A model generated the notes under the pieces. That model ran no database searches. It worked only from the letters and a program-made list of their open reading frames with translations, and had not been told where the DNA came from. The position numbers and the translations under genes were made by a program. DNA of 64,000 nt, taken from NCBI GenBank assembly GCA_965153355.1, contig OZ231128.1:9238001-9302000 (forward strand). The letters run 5' to 3'. How positions within the stretch are numbered: the first letter of the stretch is position 1; each line of letters opens with the position of its first letter. Below, in pieces: positions 34,270-57,039 of this stretch. The DNA is from Flaccisagitta enflata (Eukaryota > Chaetognatha > Sagittoidea > Aphragmophora).

Positions 34270-34390
34270 TGAAGGAATGGCATTGGCCAACAACAATTGC
34301 GATGAACAAGAATTTCGTTGGCCAACAACAATTGCGTTGAACAACAATTTCGTTGGCCAACAACAATTGCGTTGAACAACAGTTGCGTTG
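34270..34390. repeat. short tandem array of TTGGCCAACAACAATTGCG
   Basis: Three to four roughly 31-bp units alternating ATTGCGTTGA and AATTTCGTTGG words. Confidence 0.7.
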
Positions 34391-34399
34391 GTGAATGAC

Positions 34400-34722
34400 A
34401 AATGAATTTGCCCTCTCAGGGCTGAAATCTACCTTCTCATGCTTCGAATCTGTGACGGCAGATCTGAGGCTTGAGAGGGTCTGAAAGGTCAGATTTCAGA
34501 CCTGAGAGGGTAGATTTTAGACCAGAGAGGGCAAATTCAAGGCCTGTGAGGGTAGATTTCAGGCCTGAGTGAGTAGATTACGGCCCTGAGAGGGCAGGTT
34601 TCAGGCCTGATAGAGCCTGGGGGGACAAACAAACAAACAAACAAACAAACGAACGAACGAACAAACAAAAATCCCCTGTGTTCCACAGGACTTCATTCCC
34701 TTCGGGGCCGCTGCCCAAACAG
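34400..34722. mobile_element. F2 element
   Basis: Minisatellite GGCCTGAGAGGGTAGATTTC type, then (ACAA)n/(ACGA)n, CCCCTGTGTTCCACAGGACT and CCCTTCGGGGCCGCTGCCC. Confidence 0.65.
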
Positions 34723-34796
34723 GGTACGGACGGACGGACAGACGGACGGATGGACCGACAAAGCGGAGAATTGAGTCGCATGCACGCGACTAAAAA
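34722..34796 (+). mobile_element. HINE-A right-end stub fused to F2
   Basis: ACGGACGGACAGACGG tract, AAGCGGAGAATTG and hairpin AGTCGCATGCACGCGACT plus AAAAA. The left half is missing and the join to the F2 end is direct. Confidence 0.65.
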
Positions 34797-35128
34797 AGGA
34801 TCACAAGAATAGAGGGATGGAGATGGAATTATGAAATTATTGTCATGACGAGAAATGTAAAATGGAAATTCTTTTCTGCGACAAACATCGCTTTCTTTAT
34901 ATGCGGATAGAATCTTTTGAAAAAAGTCTGCTCAAGTACTCGTTAAGTAAAGCTCTTTTGACGATTAAATCGTCCTTTGTGCAACGTTTCACAAAATGTG
35001 ATGTGATGTGACGTAATATCACTGATATTATGAAACCAAACCGAGTTAGGTAAGGCTGTTTTTCTTTTTTTATTTCACAGGTTAAATGGAATGAGATGAA
35101 ACGGCATATACTTGGTATTAGGATTGGA

Positions 35129-35327
<199 letters not shown>

Positions 35328-35509
35328 ACGGGGTGAAAATGCAATTTCGTTTGTTGTTCTTTGGTGCATCAGACGGACCGATGAGCGGTAAGTCTTTCTT
35401 ATACAGATTAACATGAATTACGAAGACAATCATTTGCAAACAATAAAAACAAAAAAGCCGATTAATGTTTAATTCCATTGAATCAATCAAAGACGAACAA
35501 GCGACCAGC

Positions 35510-35625
35510 CGTGATTCCCCCCCCCCTCCGCCGCCAATCGTGTTTCTCTTTAACCCCCCCCCCTCCGCCGCCAATCGTGTTATTCTTTAAACCCCCCCCC
35601 CACCACCACCACCACCACCACCACC
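35510..35625. repeat. duplicated CCCCCCTCCGCCGCCAATCG unit plus (ACC)n
   Basis: Two copies of the C-rich unit (35517, 35555) are followed by CCCCCCCCC and about nine CCA triplets. Confidence 0.8.
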
Positions 35626-36353
35626 GTGTTTCTCTCTGTAGTTCTTCTTCTTCTTTCTTTTTTTAAGTGGACAGCGGCCTCGATTTGCAATAACCATGTT
35701 TTGTCTTTGTTTGTTGTTTTGGTTTTTTTAAGCCGCTTTTTCTGTCAGTTTGTCGGTCAGCCGATTTTTCCATATTTATCCCATGAGGGTTTCGTTTGGG
35801 TTTGGATATTTAGGCTTTCGTTTTTGTTTTGTTTTTGTTTTGCTTTCTTTTGTTTGTTTTTTTTTTTGGGGGGGAATCGAGAATTCGGTCGGGTAGTTAA
35901 AGGGCTAAGGTTAGTGTCGGGACTGGTTTTACTTTATGGTTAGGGTAAGATGGGTCAGGATTAGGTGTGGTGATGGAGACATATCTGATATTTTACTGTA
36001 ATGCCAAGATTTGCTATTCCCGTTTACGCCTTGTTCAACTGTGACGAATAGATGCGAAAATAGTTTAAATACATCTGCATCAAATTTCACCCAAATGAGC
36101 GGCTATTGCGTCATTGCCTTCCCATCGGCCATGCAACATATCTGGCCTACTTTAATACTGCCCCTGCCCAACCGCCCGCGGGAGGAAGGAAAAATTGTTT
36201 TAAACAAATAAAATTCATATGTTATTTCACAGTGTAGAGTAACTGCCGTTAGGTACAATTGTACCCCTAAAAAATTCGTGTGAATTATTTTTGTCGCCTT
36301 TTATTCCGCCATAACAATTATTATTTTTTCCACAGATTCTATGTGTGTGTCTG

Positions 36354-36356
<3 letters not shown>

Positions 36357-36395
<39 letters not shown>
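36357..36395. repeat. (CT)n microsatellite
   Basis: Pyrimidine run of CT units with a GT interruption. Confidence 0.9.
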
Positions 36396-36514
36396 ATTAA
36401 CACTTGGGATCGCGGCTGTTGTAATGATTAGCGGGTTCTTAACTCTTACGCGAGTCTTCAATTTAATGACGATATTCCAACAAAAATGACGATAAACTTA
36501 CCAAGACAGATTTT

Positions 36515-36556
36515 TGCAATTGCGATGACGACGATTACGACGATGATGATGATTAC

Positions 36557-36588
<32 letters not shown>

Positions 36589-36725
36589 TGACGACAACGA
36601 TGAAGATGATGATGATAATTACGACGACCATGATGACGATAAAGACGATGACAACGACGATTACGATGGAGACGAAGACGACAAAGACGATGAAGACGAT
36701 GACGACAAAGACGATGACGATTGCC
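36515..36725. repeat. (GAC/GAT)n microsatellite
   Basis: Mixed GACGAC/GATGAT triplets. They keep a 110-residue Met/Thr frame open; the frame is not considered a gene. Confidence 0.9.
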
Positions 36726-37182
36726 ATCTTGTTTTTGTTAGTCCAAGTCGCCGACTCGCAATCCTATGGATTTTCGCGGTCGGGTCATCTGTCTAGCCAC
36801 CAGTTGCACGCAGGATAGTTGTCAAGTCCATGGTCATACGAGTCTCTGATACAAGCTATGTTCACGTTGTAGTTTGTTTAAACTGTTAAGTATAGTGTGT
36901 AAGTAATGATGATTTTTATCTCTTATCTCTTATCGTCCTAGGTCAAAACCGGGTTCCATCTTGTTTATATGGTGCGAAGCAAGTACCATGCCATGGCATC
37001 TCTTGGTCCTTTGCTCCAAATAAAGTAATAAACAAGACATTATTAGAGGGAGACAGATGAAGGAGAAGAGGCAAATCAGGAGTAGGAGGGAGATGAGGCA
37101 GGGGTGAGGGGGAGAGACAAAGAGGGAAAGTGTTGGTTGTTGTTATGAAATTAGTAGCGTAATCTCAACTGGCGACGACGCG

Positions 37183-37284
<102 letters not shown>

Positions 37285-37869
37285 TCCACACCCCCTTACA
37301 GACACAGTAACACACTTAGCCATCCGTAACACTTGTCGACTTAAAATTGTCACAGTAGTGCAACAACTATAGATGCCTCGCTTCATTGTTTTCTATATAT
37401 CATCAGAATTTGGTTGCTGGTTCTTAAATTTTTCACCTCTTGACAACTAGCAAGCAACATCCAGGTAAAAAAATTTCATTAACTTTGATTTGAGTTTCAA
37501 ACATTCACTTTCAAGATGTCAATTGAAATCCCTCGGCAAATCAAAAACTTTTTAAACGCTTTTTAGTTGTGAAATCCGAATCTGATTATCTTTCTTTTCA
37601 TAGATTTGGGAAGCATCTTAAGTTGACTCTGGTAATTTTGCAGTGGAAATGTTTTCTACAGTTTTTGATATTATTTGATTTAGTTTGGAGCAATCAAGGT
37701 ACTAATCATGAGCGAAGTGAGCATTTATTCAAGCTTTAACTGGTAGAAAATCGGCATGTGGCTAAACATCTCTGTTTAGATTTGATAGTTGTTTGATCTT
37801 ATAACAATAATTAGTAAATAGGTGTTACATGGCATCTCAAATTTCGCGATTTCACATTTTCCGATTCGA

Positions 37870-38018
37870 GCGTGACTGACGGACCAACGGATAGACCAAC
37901 GGACAGACAGAAATTGGACATAAGGACGGACGGACGGATGGATGGAAGGACGGTCGGACGCACAGATTGACGAACGGATGGACAAGCCTCTTAAAGAGAC
38001 GCTGGTGCGAGACTAACA
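37870..38018 (+). mobile_element. diverged HINE right half
   Basis: GACGGACCAACGG/ACGGACGG tract, CCTCTTAAAGAGACGCTGGT and GCGAGACTAACAA keep the tract plus hairpin order with a different arm (AGACGC). Confidence 0.5.
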
Positions 38019-38261
38019 AAAATGTGATTTATTAGGATATTCCTCTGACGTACTGTTCTCATAAGCCGGGATAAATTGCAAAACCGAGTATGAAAAAAGA
38101 AAAGAGAAGAAAGAAAGAAAAGAAGTTCTATTAGCCTGCTTTTCATTCAGACTAGATTCTCTTATTTAGTGTGTCAATATCAAGAAGAGAAGAACTATTA
38201 GAAAGCTCTCTCACCTTTTAAAATTCAAAGCATTTCTGGGACATCCGTCGGATGTTAGAAA

Positions 38262-38387
38262 AACAAGGCCAAGTAGGCCAATAAGGCGCGCTGAGTGGAT
38301 CGTCGAACAAATGCGTTACCGACCAACCAACCGACCAGCCAACAGACCAACAAACACAGCCAGTTATAGAGGTGCGTTGGCGCACCT
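38262..38387 (+). mobile_element. HINE-C element, first of a head-to-tail pair
   Basis: AACAAGGCCAAGTAGGCC, arm AGGCGCGC, ACCGACCAACC tract, CAGTTATAG and hairpin AGGTGCGTTGGCGCACCT. The next element begins at the adjacent base. Confidence 0.85.
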
Positions 38388-38533
38388 AACAAGGCCAAGA
38401 AGGCCACTAAGGTGCGACGTGTTGATCGTCAAACGAATGCGTTACAGGCAGACAGACAGATAAACAGACAGACAGACCGACCAACCGACCGACGGACAGA
38501 GCCAGTTATAGAGGTACTTTGTCGCACCTAAAA
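38388..38533 (+). mobile_element. HINE-C element, second of a head-to-tail pair
   Basis: AACAAGGCCAAGAAGGCC, arm AGGTGCGAC, (ACAG)n/(ACCG)n tract, CAGTTATAG and hairpin AGGTACTTTGTCGCACCT plus AAAAA. The arm AGGTGCGAC is exactly complementary to GTCGCACCT. Confidence 0.85.
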
Positions 38534-38619
38534 AGTTGAAGATTACATGTTTGACCTTCCTGTTGATTGAATAACTGGATCTTATTCATCCTTGAAATGA
38601 TAGGTTATTCTACTCACCT

Positions 38620-38695
38620 CTGTCTCTGTCTCTGTCTCTGTCTCTGTCTCTGTATCTGTATCTGTCTGACTCTCTCTCTCTCTCTCTCTCTCTAT
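38620..38695. repeat. (CTCTGT)n to (CT)n microsatellite
   Basis: Hexamer units degrade into CT. Confidence 0.9.
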
Positions 38696-39000
38696 ACCAT
38701 TTTCTTTGGCAAAAATAGGTTTTTTGGAACAAACTTTTTTTACAAAACTCTTGATTTTAACCGCGGCCCTTACCTTATATTCGAAGAAAGACAATTATGG
38801 AACGATGCATCCAATTCCTTTCATTTAAAGCGAAGTCAACTTCCCCTATTTTCTTCAACAAAAACAAGTTTTTAACAATTTTTTGACAAATTTCATCGTG
38901 GCTACCCTTACCCAAATTCATCTTGGCTACCCTTACCCAAGTTTCATATAGAAATTGAAAATGAAAAAGAATTTTTATTGTATTGATTTGTAGTGAAAAG

Positions 39001-39002
39001 AA

Positions 39003-39062
<60 letters not shown>

Positions 39063-39159
39063 GACTCTGTCTCTGACTCTGTCTCTGTCTCTGTCTGTCT
39101 CTGTCTCTGTCTATCTCTCTCTGTCTCTGACTCTGTCTCTGTCTCTGTCCCTGTCCCTG

Positions 39160-39207
<48 letters not shown>
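39001..39207. repeat. (CT)n/(CTCTGT)n microsatellite
   Basis: CT runs flank CTCTGT and CTCTGA hexamers. Confidence 0.95.
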
Positions 39208-39212
<5 letters not shown>

Positions 39213-40325
39213 GTCAGTTTCTCATTCTCTCGCTTTTCTTGTCTCTTAGCCGGCGCACAAGTGAAAGTTGGACAAGACACTAAAATTTCTTTCCATCGGA
39301 TGATACAAACACACAAACACTGGATCGAGATCAAAAATCCAAATTAACAAATCCATTTCTATGAAGAAGTTCACAAGGAAAATACACAAGGATATATAGT
39401 TCCTGTCATCGACTCGGGCGGGACCTTTTCCCTCGGGTTTTCCGTGCATTTCATTGTCACGGACAATGACTTTGTGAAGTATATCCAATTTTTTTGGTTT
39501 GTGTTTCCAATTTAAATCTGACTCATTTGAATGACGTCATCCGACAAGAAAAGTGTGACCAACAAGCAACAACATCCTGTATGGCAACCGGTAAAATGCA
39601 TTGAAAAAACGAACCATCTCACATGTACGTTTTATTGTCAAAAAAACGACTTCGACGTTTGGAATAGTTAAAAAAAAAAAAAAAACAAAAAAAAAAACAA
39701 CAGCAACGGCGAATATGTATCTGCAACTGTGACAGAAAAAAAACATAATAAAAGCAAAATCCATCAAAAAAAAAAAAAAAAAAAAAATCAAAAACAAAAT
39801 ACCCGTTGTATTAGGTTCAATTCAGAAGTTGAGAATTTGTACAACTCTACTCAAAAACTACGAAATGCTTTACAACTCATTTGTAAGTTAAGAACTTCAT
39901 TTGCAGTAAATTCACTAACAACATGTTAAAATGCGAAATAAAACTTGGCAATGGCAACCATAAGAGCAAAAAACATTGCTCCAACCGGTTAGAAAAGCCA
40001 CATTGCGGAAAATCAAGAATGAAAAGAGGAAAATAAAGAAAAAAAAAAGATACAACTAAGGAAGAAAAAAAGAAAAAGGGGGAAAAAAGGATAAGTGTGA
40101 ACTTGTAACTTGAAAATACAAATTACAAAGAAAGAAAAAAGAAGGGAGGAGAATTGCAAATGTGAATGCGTCATAGAATATTGGCAAAGGAAAAAAACAA
40201 CAAATAACAAAAAACCACACATCAAAAAAACAAAAGCCGTACTCATTAACATGATTAGAATGATATAGTATTTTACAAGTGGCCCCGTTTTATGACTCAG
40301 TTCCGATAATAACCAGAATAGAAAA
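39208..40325. other. AT-rich stretch just upstream of the NADPH oxidase gene
   Basis: Several A-runs and purine tracts. No clear TATA or other core promoter is identified; the oxidase promoter should lie here if the first exon call is right. Confidence 0.3.
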
Positions 40326-50968
<10,643 letters not shown>

Positions 50969-51169
50969 CGTGAAATCTTTTTTCATAAAACTCCATCGTG
51001 TAAATTCATTATTTCATCCCCCCTTTCCATTCCCCCTTAAGATTTGAATCTTTGTCTGTTTTAGCAGAATTTCTCTGTACACGCCTTTGACGTTTATGAC
51101 TCTCTATTTCTCTATATGGTTGACCTCCCCCATGTCAGTTCCCGCTCGCATCATAAAGTGCTATGAATA

Positions 51170-51584
51170 CTACTCGACTCATAAAAAACGCCGCACTTTT
51201 AAATGGCAAATTGTCGTACTGAATTTCAAAATAACTAATTAAAATCTTAGATCATTAGAAAGCTCTTAAAAAGATCTTTCATTTGGCTCCAATCTGGGAA
51301 TTCTAGCTTTATTCGTTTAGAAATGGCATAAGAATGAGTAAAAACATTGCAATTTTCATTTCAGTTTACAATCCTATTGAAAAATGAGCATTTTTTCAAA
51401 TAAGAAGATAACTTTGACAAGCTCTAGCTTCTAAACCGTTTGAGATACAGATTTGGGATTGGTCTAGAATGAAAGAAAATTTGAAAATCTTTCATATCAC
51501 TTCAACAAAAAAATGTTCATATCATTTGTTTTTCTTATTCTTAAACTGAAAATAGGGTGCGGCTTTTTTTTTTGAGTCGAGTAG
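51170..51584. mobile_element. 415-bp MITE, TIR CTACTCGACTCA
   Basis: Inverted ends plus a subterminal CGCCGCAC/GTGCGGC pair, TA on both sides. Same family as 19401. Confidence 0.8.
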
Positions 51585-51779
51585 TAATTCAAAACGTCAG
51601 CTATTTAGCTTGGTGATCTTTTAACAACAATCGGAATTACGGTAATAGGGATGGGGTTGGGGATGGGGGGGGGGGGGTTGTGCAAGCGTCATGTGGATGA
51701 TGTTTGTCCTTCTATTGGTTAGATGGGGCGTGCACCTACTGATGGTAACAAACACGATTGTTTCCGTTAAACAATTTTT

Positions 51780-52560
51780 TTTAGCAAAAATAAATGTTCA
51801 TGAATTGAAACCATCCCACGAGGGAGCGCGTGAAGTGAGGGAGCAAGCCCGTGAACAGAGGTTGGAGGGAGCGAGCAAAGTGAGCAAAGCGCTGCGGGCC
51901 TGCGGCATGAGCGGTGCGAGTGGAATGCTGCAGATCGAGAGTGATCGAATGAGCGGTGCGACCAAACGAATGTAGCGAGTGACTGAGGACCTGTTTCTTC
52001 TTGGGACAATTGCGTATATAAAGGGCCACGTTAAGTGCGTTTGTTGTCGTCAGTACTATCTAGGAAAAAAGTTTGGAAACACTTAGGGTTGACGATATGT
52101 TTTCTCCCTCCTTTGCTCAAAACTCATGTATCTAATTGTTTTTGGTTATTTTCATATTTATACTAACTAGAGCAAAAGAGAAAAACAATCTTCATTCCAA
52201 TTTAGGGGTGGCAAGTTTGGTTTGTTTTTCATAACTACGTAAGAGAAGGTTATGGTAAAAATGGTAGATTTTGGTCAGTTTTGTTTGCATAATTGGGCTA
52301 ATTCCCTTTGGAAATCTGACTAAAAATCCATGAGATTGTAAAAGTAGAGCTCAAGAGCTAACCAGTGCATAGAAAGGAGATTGCGCTCAGATTGTAGATT
52401 TTTCAACATAGATTAAAATGCATATAAATTTTATTTATTAATCTCAACGAGAAGTCAAGATATCTCTCTTTAATGGTGTTTGCAAACATATTTCCTAGAT
52501 AGTAGAAACACGCCCTCAGTGGCCTATTGATAATGCGATTGTGACGAGTAGAAACAGGCC
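51780..52560 (+). mobile_element. F3 element interrupted by a MITE
   Basis: CACGAGGGAGCGCGTGAAG, GAGCGAGCAAAGTGAGC words, GTAGCGAGTGACTGAGG, then the MITE at 52056-52502, then GAAACACGCCCTC and GAGTAGAAACAGGCCC. The left terminus is unclear. Confidence 0.5.
52056..52502. mobile_element. 447-bp MITE, TIR CTATCTAGGAAA
   Basis: Inverted ends (right end TTTCCTAGATAG) flanked by TA. Related to 22939, again nested inside another element. Confidence 0.75.
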
Positions 52561-52679
52561 CATTATTCGTCGTTGTTGCGTTGTTGCGTTCGTCGTTGCG
52601 CACGATCCCACGGTCTCAAGGTCTCAAGGTCTTAGTCTCAGAATAGTTTCTTGTGATTGTTCATGAGCCTGAGATCATA

Positions 52680-52795
52680 AATCCTTTTTGGGCCGTTGCC
52701 CTTCTCACCATCCCATGATTCCCATCACCACATACACTAACTTAAGGGGCATCGGGCACCACTGACCATCTACCGCTTTTGCGACAATTGTTTTT
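52680..52795. mobile_element. F2 end fragment
   Basis: TTTTTGGGCCGTTGCCCTTC and GGGGCATCGGGCACCACTGA match F2 termini; no minisatellite remains. Just downstream (about 52930-53115) is a copy of the repeat also seen at 17854. Confidence 0.5.
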
Positions 52796-53505
52796 GCTCC
52801 TTATTTTGTTTGCTGGTGGCCGGTCTGCTTCTGATGTTATGGAAAAAAAATCGTAGCTAAGTTTTTTCAGCGATGAGTAGTGATTTGACAATTGATTTGT
52901 CTGAGATAGACAGGTAACAATCGTTAGCCCTTATCTTTTTGGTAAGCATAAGTGTTTTGAGTTAGACTAAGAATGGATGTTTACTAAATGTTTTTTTTCT
53001 AAAAAGAAAACTGAGAGTGATGCATGTAGTAACTAGTCTGTGTTGGCTCACAAGGCCCTAATCCATATTTTTCGGTTTGGGTATAGTGAGGGAAATTGTC
53101 TCACTTAAATTGATAAGAATCATGAGCAAACAATGTTGGCCTGCCTACCCATCCACTCCTTGCCCCCATGAAATCAATGGCCTGCCCCCTCCTCCCCCCG
53201 GCCCTGCCTCAGCACAGTTTGAAAAGATTCCAAGATAAAGAGTGTCCGTTAAAATATTCTGATTTGTTGGCTATGATATCAATGTTCTACGTTGGCAAAT
53301 TGTTTAGAAATAGAAATAGACTTAACTCAACAAAGCCGCAGTTACAGTTTAAGCAGTGTTGCAGGGCCGATAACAATTTTGGACACCTTCAGCCATTATA
53401 AAACTTTAGACTCAGTTAATCAGTTTTATACTAGACTTTGTACTAGATTTAAGTCCTGAACAATCAGTTTAAGTCTAATGATTTTCCTTCTAAGATATTT
53501 AAGTT

Positions 53506-53600
53506 ATAGGTGCGCCAACGCCCCTCTAAAACTGGCAGTGTCAGTTGGTCGATTGTAGGGACGGTCTGTTGGTTGGTCAGTTGGTTGATCGGTGGGTAGC
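53506..53600 (-). mobile_element. HINE-C hairpin-end fragment
   Basis: ATAGGTGCGCCAACGCCCCT, AACTGGCAGTGTCAG and a GGTCGATTG/GGTTGGTCAG tract. The left end is missing. Confidence 0.5.
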
Positions 53601-54139
53601 ACAAACGTTTGGACATGCTTGTAGCCCAAGTTTTCTTTCCTAATCCGGGGAAAAAACAAAAGATTATCTTGATTGTAGGTGACACTAACTGCACTTTAGG
53701 CATCGGAAAAACGTACCAACAAAACAAAATAACAACGTTTTTGGATTATTCCTGAGCCTAACTTCGGTCATTATGTTTTAAAAACAAGATTCATCAAGCG
53801 CGCAGGCAAAACCTATTTAGATGTGATATAAACATACTAGATGATATATTTTTACAATAGCTATCATCCCTAGGTACCGGCTTATATTTTTGTCCTGGTA
53901 TGCTATGCTCACGGATCTCTGTGAGATGGACCAATAGACAGTTGAATGTTGCATACCACGCGTTTAAAAAACAAGCCCGACCGGGCAAAGATGCGTCCGG
54001 ACTGTGTTTCTGCGTGAATTGATCATGTGACATATATGGAGAGACAGATGGACGAAGAGACGGGTGAATCGACTGAGTAGTAGAGGAGGCTCTCAAAACA
54101 TGTTGGTTGATCATTTGTTTCAGTGTAGAATCTAATCGT

Positions 54140-54263
54140 GGCCAAAAACAGCCGAGAAACGCGGTTTTTGCACAGGCGTAACGGACGGACCGACCGACGG
54201 ACCGACCGACGGACGGACGGACGGACGGACAGACCCTCTTATAGAGATGCGAGGACGCATCTA
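54140..54263 (+). mobile_element. HINE-C-like element with a third arm type
   Basis: (ACCGACGG)n tract, CCTCTTATAG and hairpin AGATGCGAGGACGCATCT. It ends inside the A-run of the following MITE. The left arm is diverged. Confidence 0.6.
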
Positions 54264-54646
54264 AAAAGACGCACTTTTCTTTTCATTATTAAAACAAATA
54301 CAGAAAATGATCAAAACTTTTTTCATTGACACATTTTCAAAGATTTTGAAAAATCTTTCAATCTAGACTAATCCTAAGTCTTTATCTCAAACGGTTTAGG
54401 AGCTAAAGCCTTCTAAAGAGAAGCTCTAATTTGCTAAAATGCACTTTTTATGTAGGGATTGTGAAAATGAAAAGGCAAAGTTTTCATTCGAACTAATGCC
54501 ATTTCCAAATGAAAAAAAAAATACCAGATTGAAACCATATGAAAGAGTTTTTCAATGGTCTAAAATATCATTAGGTTTTATTGAAATTTCTTACCACAAT
54601 AAGCCATTGAAAAGTGCGTCTTTTTATTGATACGCGTGGTTTATGT
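54262..54646. mobile_element. MITE of the GACGCACTTTT family, left end lost to HINE insertion
   Basis: AAAAAGACGCACTTTT at the left and AAAAGTGCGTCTTTTT at the right; the right outer TIR is GATACGCGTGG-like. The left outer TIR is replaced by the HINE. Confidence 0.6.
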
Positions 54647-54693
54647 TAATGACGGAATTCCTTTACTCAATGATCCATTATAACGGGCTAAGA

Positions 54694-55848
54694 CAGCCGG
54701 AGACCCTAGAAAAGCTAATTTTCCAGCTTTCGCTTTTGTTTTAATTTTTGCTTAATTTCTCTTGGATAATTTTTTTTTGTTGCGAATCTATGGTGTGTAG
54801 CTACATTGTGTAAAAAAATGGTGGTTGAGTAAAGGATTTTTTTATTCTTTTCTGGAATCATGAAAAAAAAATTGTGGATATGGCACCCTTCAATTTTTCT
54901 CACTTTTGGCTTACAGATATAGAAATTTGTCTGGAATGTCAAATGCCTTGCCACTCTTCAATTATTAGGTCAGAACAAGCTTTTAAATATTTGAAAGCTC
55001 AGAAATCAGGTTTTTGAGCCCAAAGCTTAACTCCCAAGTTGCTAGAGCTCAAAAAGCTCAATTTTGAGCTTTTCAAAAGCTTAGTGTTGAGCTTTTTGAG
55101 ACATGTCTCCTCCTATTCACCTCTGGTTGAAAGATCAACTTAATGAGCTCATAATAGCGTCTCTTTGATTGTTTTAGACTTTTTTTTTTTATCGGAGCAA
55201 CTCTACAGGAGGATGTGTCTGTAAAATGCTAAAGAATTTGGCTGATTTTGCTTTTTACAAAACTTCATGCTCCCTACCATCTAACCAACTGACAGACAAA
55301 TCCTCCTATAGAGTCGCCCTGACAAAAAAAAAAAAGGTCTAAAACGATCAAAGAGGCTATTATGGGCTCATTAAGTTGAATTTTTCAACCAGAGGGGTCT
55401 AGGGAGAGGTGAGTCACAAAAAGCTCAAAAAGCCTTTGAAAAGCTCAGAATTGAGCTTGTTGAGTTCTTGCAACTTGGTAGTTACGCTTTACACTCAAAG
55501 CGCTGATTTCTGAACTTTTAAATATTCAAAAGCTCGTTCTGACCTATTTATTGAAAAGTGGTAAGGGATTTGACATTCTCGATGAATTCCTTGTCTGAAA
55601 ATCTATCTGTAAGCCAAAAAAGAAAAAAATTGAAGGGTGCCATGTCCGCGATATTTTTTTCATGATTCAAGAAACAATATAAAATATAGTTCTTAACTGC
55701 ATTTTTTCGCACAATGTAGCTACAGACCATAGATTCAGTACAAAGAGAAATTAGCCCACTCAATTTGCTCATTTAGCCAAGAGATATTAAGGAAAAATTG
55801 AAAAAAAAGCAAAAGCTGAAAAATCAGCTTTTCTAGGGTCTCCGGCTG
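54694..55848. mobile_element. 1.15-kb foldback element, TIR CAGCCGGAGACCCTAG
   Basis: Two arms of about 480 bp are inverted copies around a 150-bp loop (55185-55335). The right end is followed by TA; the left flank reads GA. The loop holds a worn HINE-like CAACTCTACAGGAGG and a CCTCCTATAGAGTCG pair. No coding capacity. Confidence 0.8.
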
Positions 55849-56438
55849 TAAGCCTGTAAGACTGTACTTTTTCATCTAAAAGCGTTTTTTTCCTTATAAT
55901 TGACTTTTAAACAACTCTTTCTGCTAGTCTGCATAAAAGACATACGTCTTTTTTTGTCACTCTCTCTCTCTTTCTCTAACCATGATTTCATCTTCATCCT
56001 TTTTTTTAATCTCCAGGATGCTCTATCACTGCCATTTTCAAGCATCGTTCTTCAGTTAAAGCGCCGTCTTTTTTTCATTTCTTTTCTTTCCTTTTCATTT
56101 TTCGTTTCTCTTCCTTTTCTCTTTTTTTTTCCACTTCTTTTCTTTCCTTTTTTTTTCCCATTTTCCTTGCATCCTATTTTTCTGTATCTTAGACGTCTTC
56201 TTTTCACAGTCACTAAACAGTAACGCCTTCTTTACCTGATTAAACAATTTTTGGAGAAAAGAAGTTAGCAAAACAGACTATTAACACAATATTAACAATA
56301 TCAACAATCATTGAAAAAACTATGACTTTGACATGAACATGTGTTTTACCTTTAAGTAACCAGTATTGGTCAATGAGGGAATACATATGAGAACAAAATC
56401 AAGGGATCGTTTTTGACCTTCCAGAAGCATTATGTTCC
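55849..56438. other. intergenic, pyrimidine-rich
   Basis: TTTTCTTTCC-type runs at 56060-56180; no gene recognised. Confidence 0.35.
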
Positions 56439-56632
56439 AACAAGGCCGGATACACGGCTACCCCAGTACCGTGCGGGTGGGCAGCGGCCACATTTGAGCT
56501 CACCAGAGCATTTGGGCAGGAGCAGTACGGCCAAAAAAAAAAACATAAAAAAAAAGTAAAATGTGACCGATAAACCAATCGACCAACCGACCAACAGACG
56601 GACAAAGCGGGGTGTAGAGTCGCGACTAAAAA
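56439..56632 (+). mobile_element. HINE-A element with collapsed hairpin
   Basis: AACAAGGCCGGATACACGGC left end, a changed left arm (AGTACCGTGCGGG), ACCGACC tract, and GTGTAGAGTCGCGACT plus AAAAA. The hairpin loop and one arm (about ten bases) are deleted. Confidence 0.75.
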
Positions 56633-56737
56633 GTTCTTTCCCCAAAAAACTACATCGAAATGATACAAATTTTCTTCTTCATAGATTTTGAGATCAGAAG
56701 ACCGAAAGACGCGAGACGTACGAAAACTACCTTCTTA

Positions 56738-56940
56738 GGGCGTGTTTCTAGGGAAGAAGAAAAACGCGTTTCTTCCGTTTGAATGCGTTTACAGTGTGAA
56801 CACATATTTTTAAGAGATTTTCAACTGTTCCACGAGGGAATGAGCGAAGTGAGTGAGCGAGCCCGTGAAAGGAGCAAGTGAGCAAAGCGAGCGTAGCAAA
56901 ATGAAGTGCTGCAGAGCGAGTGAGTGGATCACGCCACGGG
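56738..56940 (+). mobile_element. F3 element, 5' part
   Basis: GGGCGTGTTTCTAGGG, GAACACATATTTT, CACGAGGGAATGAGC and GAGCGAGTGAG words; it breaks off near 56935. Confidence 0.55.
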
Positions 56941-57039
56941 GGAGGCTTTCATAGGTCAAGAAAAATTCTCGGTCATAATGGCGAGTGGTTTGGGCCTCAG
57001 GAAGGTTCACTTTATCACTTCATACCAAAACGAAAATTT

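Noticed and set aside
36486-36818. 110-residue Met/Thr frame with a hydrophobic end
   Set aside because: Generated by the GAC/GAT microsatellite; the C-terminal part alone has no support.
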